From contig JBCCFD010000224.1 in NCBI GenBank assembly GCA_039029915.1, positions 1-12,352 of the forward strand: 12,352 bases of DNA. The letters run 5' to 3'. Numbering within the stretch: the stretch's first letter is position 1; every line of letters starts with the position of its first letter. The notes under the pieces were generated by a model. The model was not told where the DNA came from, did not search any database, and worked only from the letters and a program-made list of their open reading frames with translations. Position numbers and translations under genes: made by a program. Below, one piece after another: positions 7,647 to 12,352 of the stretch. The stretch is from QQUD01 sp039029915. Its GTDB lineage: Bacteria; Chloroflexota; Anaerolineae; Promineifilales; Promineifilaceae.

Positions 7647-7700
7647 GATGATTAGTCATCTGGCTTTCCCTTTAGGTAAGAGTCAAGATGACTAATCATC
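7647..7700. repeat. Pair of palindromes forming a 15-bp inverted repeat
   Basis: GATGATTAGTCATCT (7647-7661) and AGATGACTAATCATC (7686-7700) are perfect reverse complements with a 24-base loop. Beyond a 4-base bulge (GAAA), the arms extend by a further 5 bp (TGAGT/ACTCA). Each arm is also a palindrome by itself, GATGA-N4-TCATC, with centres about 40 bp apart. The repeat starts 15 bases after the anti-sigma stop, where a terminator is expected. The minus-strand side has only a short TTTC, so intrinsic termination would be weak. Paired operator sites for the dnaG promoter are an alternative. Confidence 0.7.
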
Positions 7701-7714
7701 ACTCATTTCGTTTA

Positions 7715-8842
7715 TTATGAATCGTTCACTTGGTTTGCAATACTACCAAGGATTACAATGTCGCCTGTTCGCTGTTCGCTACCCCCATCGGGCTCAATGG
7801 AAACGCCTACGGCATCAAAGGCACCGAGGTTTGAGTTAGAGCTTACGATCAGAACGCTCTCACCTTGAGTATCAACTAGGAATGTTTCGGCTGTTTCATG
7901 CTCAGATCCCTGAATCAACAACACTTGATAAACCGATCCTTCAGGCAATGGGGCAAGCCCTGAGACGAGGAGAACGGCCGTATTGCTCTCTCGATCCAGC
8001 ACAATCTGCCCAGATGCATCGGGTTGTGTGTCTGGAAATCCAGGCACAGTAATTGTATTCACATCTGGGGATTGCAGGATACCCAGCACATTTTGAGCAA
8101 GCTCTGTTTCAGACTGAATCGTCTCAACATCTGTTGAGAGCTGATTATTTTTAATCATTAAGTCGGCAATTTCAGAAGCTAACTGCATTTGAGCCTGTGC
8201 TAAATCTGAATTATTAATAACCAGATCTTCATTTTCGGTTGATAAGGTGGCAATCCGCTCAGTCAAAATCGCATTATCGGCTGATAAAAGCTGATTTTCT
8301 TCCTGTAAGGAGCTAATCTCGCTATTTAGGCTAGCAACATCTCCTTCAAGTGATGTCTTTTCCTCAGCCAGTAACCCAACAGAATCCTGTAAATCAGCTG
8401 ATTGGGCAGCTAATTCCTGCTGCTCTTCTACCAAAGCTTGATTTCGACCTTGCAAAACAAATAAAAATGCAAACAGCAACAGAGCAAAAGCCGAAGCAGT
8501 CATACCGATTGCCGGCTGAGCAAATAAATGCTTTAGACTGTCCCAAAATGTGGGAGAATTTGATGCCACAGGTTTTGAAGCTACCAGACTCTTCTGAGAG
8601 GTACGTTGCTGAATAGGAGCCGAATCAAGTAATACCCGAGCCATTAAATCGTCTTCCATTTTGGAGGTGATTTGAAGTGGTTCAGGTGCGTATGCCAGAG
8701 CATCGACAACTTGCAACATCTGTGCAAATTCCGCATCAGCTTCAGGGTTTTCAGCTAAATATGCTTCAACCTCTATCGTTTCGTCATCAGAAAGGCCACC
8801 TAAAGCATAAACAGCTAGTAGGTCATCCATCCGTTCGTTCAT
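7715..8842 (-). CDS. RskA-family membrane anti-sigma factor with long coiled coil
   Basis: A 375-residue protein predicted to hold the upstream-encoded ECF sigma factor inactive until a signal arrives. Order: a cytoplasmic anti-sigma domain (about 1-55, MDDLLAVYALGGLSDDE) in which the usual His/Cys zinc ligands are absent (YLAENPEADAEF); a linker; one transmembrane helix (about 111-131, FALLLFAFLFVL); an extracytoplasmic coiled coil (about 134-256); and a C-terminal RskA-type beta domain (about 262-371) with SVYQVLLI, VGVSIEPDGGS and TGDIVILGSI. Leucine occupies every seventh position from 137 to 235 without a break. The ATG at 8842 lies 2 bases after the sigma stop, with GAGG ten bases upstream, so the genes are probably translationally coupled. 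A TTG at 8848 is possible but less likely. The signal sensed is unknown. Confidence 0.88.
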   Translation of the reverse strand: MNERMDDLLAVYALGGLSDDETIEVEAYLAENPEADAEFAQMLQVVDALAYAPEPLQITSKMEDDLMARVLLDSAPIQQRTSQKSLVASKPVASNSPTFWDSLKHLFAQPAIGMTASAFALLLFAFLFVLQGRNQALVEEQQELAAQSADLQDSVGLLAEEKTSLEGDVASLNSEISSLQEENQLLSADNAILTERIATLSTENEDLVINNSDLAQAQMQLASEIADLMIKNNQLSTDVETIQSETELAQNVLGILQSPDVNTITVPGFPDTQPDASGQIVLDRESNTAVLLVSGLAPLPEGSVYQVLLIQGSEHETAETFLVDTQGESVLIVSSNSNLGAFDAVGVSIEPDGGSEQRTGDIVILGSIANQVNDS

Positions 8843-8844
8843 GA

Positions 8845-9447
8845 TCAATAATCCTCAAATACGCCAGCTACCTCTAATGCTTGCCGTAACTTTTTAACCG
8901 CTAACTTTGCTCTAGTGTTGATCGTACCAAAAGGAATATTTTTTTCCTCCGCAATTTCACGACGCGTCTTGCCCTGAAAGTAAATCCACTCGACCACATT
9001 TTTTTGATCGGTTGGTAAACTTTTAAGGGCTTGCCTAACGTGATCGTGCCTCAGCGAAAGCCAAGCTTCTTCGGAAACATTATCCTCAGCTTTAAAATAT
9101 TTTGATTCTTCAAGATCATGGTTTGTATCTGGAAGAGACTCCATGATTACCTTCTTTTGGCGTCGAATATGATCAATTGAAAGATTACGTGCGATACTGA
9201 ACATCCAACTTGTAAAGGTACCTCGTTGGGTGTTAAAGGTGTCAGCATTTTGCCAAACTCGCCAAAATACCTCTTGCGTAATCTCTTCAGCCTTTGCCCT
9301 ATCTCCAATCATGCGATAGCTAAGTCCAAGAACAGAGGACGCATATCGTTTAAATAGCAGTTGATACGCATCTGTGTCCCTTTCATTTGCAACCAGCAAA
9401 ATTAGATTGATATCAGATTGTTTTTCTGAACTCGTTATCAGGCTCAT
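8845..9447 (-). CDS. ECF-type RNA polymerase sigma factor
   Basis: A 200-residue extracytoplasmic-function sigma factor (SigK/RpoE-like). Region 2 spans about 27-98 and contains DAYQLLFKRY, AEEITQEVFWRVWQ and the -10-recognising GTFTSWMFSIARNLSIDHIRR. After a poorly conserved linker, region 4 (about 134-190) has LKSLPTDQKNVVEWIYFQGK and the helix-turn-helix TRREIAEEKNIPFGTINTRA. The ATG at 9447 is chosen because GGATGG lies 4 bases upstream and the family starts close to here; a GTG at 9462 is an in-frame alternative adding five residues. The gene ends 2 bases before its anti-sigma partner, the standard arrangement for regulated ECF factors. Such factors usually drive their own operon, but I could not identify a convincing ECF-type promoter upstream. 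Confidence 0.95.
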   Translation of the reverse strand: MSLITSSEKQSDINLILLVANERDTDAYQLLFKRYASSVLGLSYRMIGDRAKAEEITQEVFWRVWQNADTFNTQRGTFTSWMFSIARNLSIDHIRRQKKVIMESLPDTNHDLEESKYFKAEDNVSEEAWLSLRHDHVRQALKSLPTDQKNVVEWIYFQGKTRREIAEEKNIPFGTINTRAKLAVKKLRQALEVAGVFEDY

Positions 9448-9528
9448 ATTGCCATCCAACACATAATGGTTGTTTATGTGAGAAACAAAAATTTATCAAA
9501 AAACAAACTGCATTTTGCTTCTCTTTGA

Positions 9529-9577
9529 AGTAAACCGTTTTGAGCCTCAGGTTTTCCGACAACTTTTTAGGTTTACT
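9529..9577. repeat. 8-bp inverted repeat upstream of the ECF sigma gene
   Basis: AGTAAACC (9529-9536) and GGTTTACT (9570-9577) are perfect reverse complements separated by 33 bases. They lie 82-130 bases upstream of the sigma ATG, where its promoter is expected. The loop includes a small palindrome, TGAGCCTCA (9541-9549). It may be a weak terminator for the gene upstream or an operator for the sigma operon; the sequence alone does not decide. Confidence 0.5.
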
Positions 9578-9595
9578 AAATTTCCTTATATCTAT

Positions 9596-9628
9596 TGATA
9601 CGAATGAGAATAATTTTTGTACGTATCA
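9596..9628. repeat. 7-bp inverted repeat overlapping the stop of the GlyRS chimera
   Basis: TGATACG (9596-9602) and CGTATCA (9622-9628) are perfect reverse complements with a 19-base AT-rich loop. On the minus strand the first arm contains the TGA stop of the upstream gene. No uridine run follows, so it is not a canonical terminator; it could still shape the 3' end of that transcript. Confidence 0.45.
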
Positions 9629-12265
9629 TTTAGAAAATTGGTAATCGGAGGGAACCTCTTCACTCTCTTTCGAAATTTGTTCAACAATTCGGGACGGGTT
9701 GTGACTGCCAACTAAGTTAACAGACTCTTGAATAACTTCATTTGAAAAACCCATCTCTAGCAACATATTTTGTAGGTTTTGTTGAATAAAGTCCAATATT
9801 TGATTTTGTAGCGGGGGTTTACAGGGGACCGTTTGCAGTTTGGCAGCTTCTAGCACGCAAGATTGCAAATTGATATCTACTTTATTTTTAACGAGGTGAT
9901 TTAGTAAACCAAGCGCCATCCTTTGTAAACGGTATGGATCATTAATCTCATCTGGCACCTCACCAGCAGCAAATAGACCAACGATGCTATCGATGCGATC
10001 AGAAATAGCAAGCAGCAAACTTGTGTTGGAGGTTGTTAGCAAACTGTATTGCTCTGAAATTGCGGTTGCTACAGGGGCAGATTCACCTGAATTCATTGCA
10101 TAATAGCCGCCCATAACTCCTTGAAGGCTCTTCATTTCCTGAACAATTTGGGTAGCGAGGTCGGCTTTAGATAAATAAGCGGCTCGTTTAGCTGTCTGTA
10201 TTTCAGCTTCTGAAAAGCTAAGCTGTTTACCAATGAAGGTGGTTAACAATTGTAGACGCTCGGTTTTTTCTGCCATTGAGCCGAGTTTAGGATGGAATGC
10301 CACGGCCGTTAATTTTGGCACAAACTCTTCCAAACGATACTGTGAATCCTTTTTGTAAAAGAATTGGGCATCGGCAAAACGGCCGTTTAGCACCTTCTCA
10401 TTCCCTTCAATCACAATATCAAGATGCTTTTCATCCCCGTTTCTCACAGACAAGAAATAAGGAAGAAGCTGTTCATTTTCATCAAACACTGGGAAATATC
10501 GCTGGCGGTTGATCATGACCGCAACCAGTATTTCCGTCGGCAACGATAAAAACGCTTCATCAAATTGCCCGCGCAAAGGTGTTGGCCGCTCTACCATATT
10601 TGACACTTCATCCATCAGTTCAGGGCTATTGAGCAAAATCCCTTTTTTCTCGGCTGCTAATTTAGAGGACACCTTCTCAATCTGTTTAATTCGCTTGTCA
10701 GCGACGTGCGAGACGCCGTTTTTACGTAAAACACCTGCATAAGTGTACGCATCGGCAATTCTGATTTCAGGAGAAGAATCAGGTCGAATACCTCGACTGG
10801 TACGGCCGCTTTGTACATCAGCAAAAGAGAATGGGATGAGGTCTTGCCCAAAGAGTGCCACAATCCAGCGAATCGGCCTGGTAAAAAAGACATTGGTGTG
10901 ATTCCAACGCATCGAACGATTAAAGTGAATGTCGGCAATCAGTTTAGGTAAATGCTCCGCTAAAGTCGGCACAGTCAGTTGCGGCTTGTCTACATAATTG
11001 ACCTGCTGGCCAGTCAAAAAATGCACATTGATTGAGATTCGACGAGGTGTGCCATCCACTTCAACACGGCCGTATTCAAATCCTAATTCATCTAAAAAGA
11101 GCGGCACTTTTGTGCGCAACTGCCGCAAAGCCGATTCAAACGCTTTGACCGGCATTTCCTCTGTGCCAATCTCTAGCAAAAAAGCCTGCTTCCCATTCCT
11201 GTCAACCGATTGTGACGGGGTGACTAAACTTGGGAAATGGGAAGGCTCTTCCACATCTAGAAGCGGGAAATTGAGCGCTTCGCGCTGCTTTAAATATTTT
11301 TCTGCAATCCGCTGGTACTGGCGACGCATCTGGCGGGAAAACTTTGCTCGCTCTGCCACACCGACAATGCCGCGAGCATCCAAGATGTTAAAAATATGGG
11401 CTAGTTTTAAACAATAATCATAGGCTGGGTAAAGCAGCCCCGCTTCAAAGCAGCCGTTTGATTCCCTCAGATAAAGTTGGTAAAGCGCCTTAAGGTGAGC
11501 AACATCCGCAACATCAAAATAATATTTGCACTGTTCAACTTCTGGCTCAAGGAGAAGATCTTCGTAGGAAAGCCCGTTGCTATACTCAATCTCCCAAAGC
11601 GTTTGTACGTTTTGTAATGCTAAAACAAGACGCTCTAAACCATAGGTGATTTGGACTGGCACTGGATCAAGCGTGTATCCACCAGCTTGCTGAAGATAGG
11701 TAAATTGAGTGACTTCTAAACCGTTGAGCCACACTTCCCAACCGCGACCCCAAACACCGATCGTGGGGCTTTCCCAACTATCGGCCACGAATCGGATATC
11801 ATTTTGATTAGCATACGGAAAATGACCGGGCATGAGCTGGCCTTTGCCCAGTGTAAGCCCCTTTACTTGAACTTCACCAGAAAGTACTGCTTGTTTTACA
11901 TCTTCACAAGTGGCAAACTGGCTCAACACCCAGTTACAAAAGAGTTCTACTGGCAGTTCCTTTTTCTTATCTGTAATTTTTTGATATTCAGAACCAGGCA
12001 ACCATAATGATCCTGTAGAGAGGCCTTGGGTGTTTATACCATCAGTAGCCAATGGTTTACCAAAAGGAAGGTGGCTGGCATTCATACAAACAAAGGAGTA
12101 TTTCCCAATCCAGCTATATTCAGCACCAAATTCATTCAATATTCCTTTATAGTCGTGTCCTGATTTACGAAAGAAGAACTGAGAGCCTAGGTTAGTTCCA
12201 AACTCCATGCTACGGCCATTTACAACTTGGTTTTTAGTAGTTTTGAGGGTGAAATTTGTGCACAT
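9626..12265 (-). CDS. glyQS: Chimera: Ntn-hydrolase fragment fused to truncated glycyl-tRNA synthetase alpha-beta
   Basis: An 879-residue open frame with three parts. Residues 1-150 match the start of choloylglycine hydrolase/penicillin V acylase proteins: Met-Cys2 (the Ntn nucleophile), R18 in GRSMEFG, DGINTQGLS (75-83), LPGSEYQ and FCNWVLSQFATCEDV (109-123). Residues about 154-337 match the GlyRS alpha subunit from NDIRFVADSWESP onward, including WEVWLNGLEVTQFTY and motif 3 (ITYGLERL, 206-213). Residues about 358-860 match the beta subunit (FLLEIGTEEMPVKAF, FFTRPIRW, EGNEKVLNGRFADAQFF, KADLATQIV). About 111 alpha residues carrying class II motifs 1 and 2 are missing. So are about 48 residues inside beta near residue 420 and the C-terminal DALR anticodon-binding domain. 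Glycine activation is therefore unlikely. The ATG at 12265 is chosen because it places Cys second; a TTG at 12298 is the alternative. No clear Shine-Dalgarno site is seen. Pseudogene, repurposed paralogue and assembly chimera all remain possible. Confidence 0.8.
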   Translation of the reverse strand: MCTNFTLKTTKNQVVNGRSMEFGTNLGSQFFFRKSGHDYKGILNEFGAEYSWIGKYSFVCMNASHLPFGKPLATDGINTQGLSTGSLWLPGSEYQKITDKKKELPVELFCNWVLSQFATCEDVKQAVLSGEVQVKGLTLGKGQLMPGHFPYANQNDIRFVADSWESPTIGVWGRGWEVWLNGLEVTQFTYLQQAGGYTLDPVPVQITYGLERLVLALQNVQTLWEIEYSNGLSYEDLLLEPEVEQCKYYFDVADVAHLKALYQLYLRESNGCFEAGLLYPAYDYCLKLAHIFNILDARGIVGVAERAKFSRQMRRQYQRIAEKYLKQREALNFPLLDVEEPSHFPSLVTPSQSVDRNGKQAFLLEIGTEEMPVKAFESALRQLRTKVPLFLDELGFEYGRVEVDGTPRRISINVHFLTGQQVNYVDKPQLTVPTLAEHLPKLIADIHFNRSMRWNHTNVFFTRPIRWIVALFGQDLIPFSFADVQSGRTSRGIRPDSSPEIRIADAYTYAGVLRKNGVSHVADKRIKQIEKVSSKLAAEKKGILLNSPELMDEVSNMVERPTPLRGQFDEAFLSLPTEILVAVMINRQRYFPVFDENEQLLPYFLSVRNGDEKHLDIVIEGNEKVLNGRFADAQFFYKKDSQYRLEEFVPKLTAVAFHPKLGSMAEKTERLQLLTTFIGKQLSFSEAEIQTAKRAAYLSKADLATQIVQEMKSLQGVMGGYYAMNSGESAPVATAISEQYSLLTTSNTSLLLAISDRIDSIVGLFAAGEVPDEINDPYRLQRMALGLLNHLVKNKVDINLQSCVLEAAKLQTVPCKPPLQNQILDFIQQNLQNMLLEMGFSNEVIQESVNLVGSHNPSRIVEQISKESEEVPSDYQFSK

Positions 12266-12352
12266 TTGATAACAGTTTAGAGTATAAGTATTTATCAAAT
12301 ATAATTCTTGATACTCAACCTATCCCCCGTATTAATACCCCTTTTATCATCC

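Noticed and set aside
9550..9575. Possible ECF-type -35 (GGAAAACC) in front of the sigma gene
   Set aside because: No matching -10 element at the usual 15-17 bp spacing could be found.
9448..9625. Possible remnant of the lost GlyS anticodon-binding domain after the chimera's stop
   Set aside because: The 178-base spacer is too short and AT-rich, and I could read no DALR-like sequence in it.
12263..12298. TTG start at 12298 for the Ntn-GlyRS chimera
   Set aside because: It adds 11 residues before the Met-Cys start that the Ntn family requires, with no better ribosome binding site.

Overview
The window looks like chromosomal DNA of an uncultured, moderate-GC (roughly mid-40s %, judged by eye) bacterium, most likely Chloroflexota (Anaerolineae/Caldilineae-like). 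The grounds are a nuoA-B-C-D-E-F order with separate nuoC and nuoD, a DnaG TOPRIM insert and a SigA region-3 insert of the kind I associate with that phylum, and a zinc-less RskA-type anti-sigma factor. The phylum call is inference. All recognised genes lie on the minus strand.

Reading in the direction of transcription (high to low coordinates): (1) 12265-9626 is an 879-codon chimeric gene. It joins the first ~150 residues of a choloylglycine-hydrolase/penicillin-acylase-type Ntn hydrolase, in frame, to the C-terminal part of the glycyl-tRNA synthetase alpha subunit and then to a shortened beta subunit. (2) 9447-7715 is a two-gene signalling operon: an ECF sigma factor and a membrane anti-sigma factor. 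The anti-sigma factor carries a long extracytoplasmic coiled coil with leucine at fifteen consecutive heptad positions. (3) 7474-3807 is dnaG-rpoD (primase and housekeeping sigma), behind a perfect TATAAT box and ending in an intrinsic terminator. (4) 3369-1 is the front of a respiratory complex I operon, nuoA-nuoB-nuoC-nuoD-nuoE and the first codons of nuoF, behind a candidate extended -10 promoter.

The nuo, dnaG and rpoD genes are ordinary housekeeping functions: quinone-coupled NADH oxidation, primer synthesis and bulk promoter recognition. The sigma/anti-sigma pair probably relays a signal from outside the membrane to transcription.

The points most worth following up are four. First, the Ntn hydrolase-GlyQ-GlyS chimera keeps a long open frame but has lost class II motifs 1 and 2 and the anticodon-binding domain. 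Second, the palindromic octamer ACGGCCGT is strongly over-represented: seven exact copies between 5519 and 11073 and none in the nuo part. Third, the anti-sigma factor has an uninterrupted leucine zipper. Fourth, a pair of GATGA-N4-TCATC palindromes 40 bp apart lies between the anti-sigma gene and dnaG. I found no CRISPR array, tRNA, rRNA or insertion sequence.
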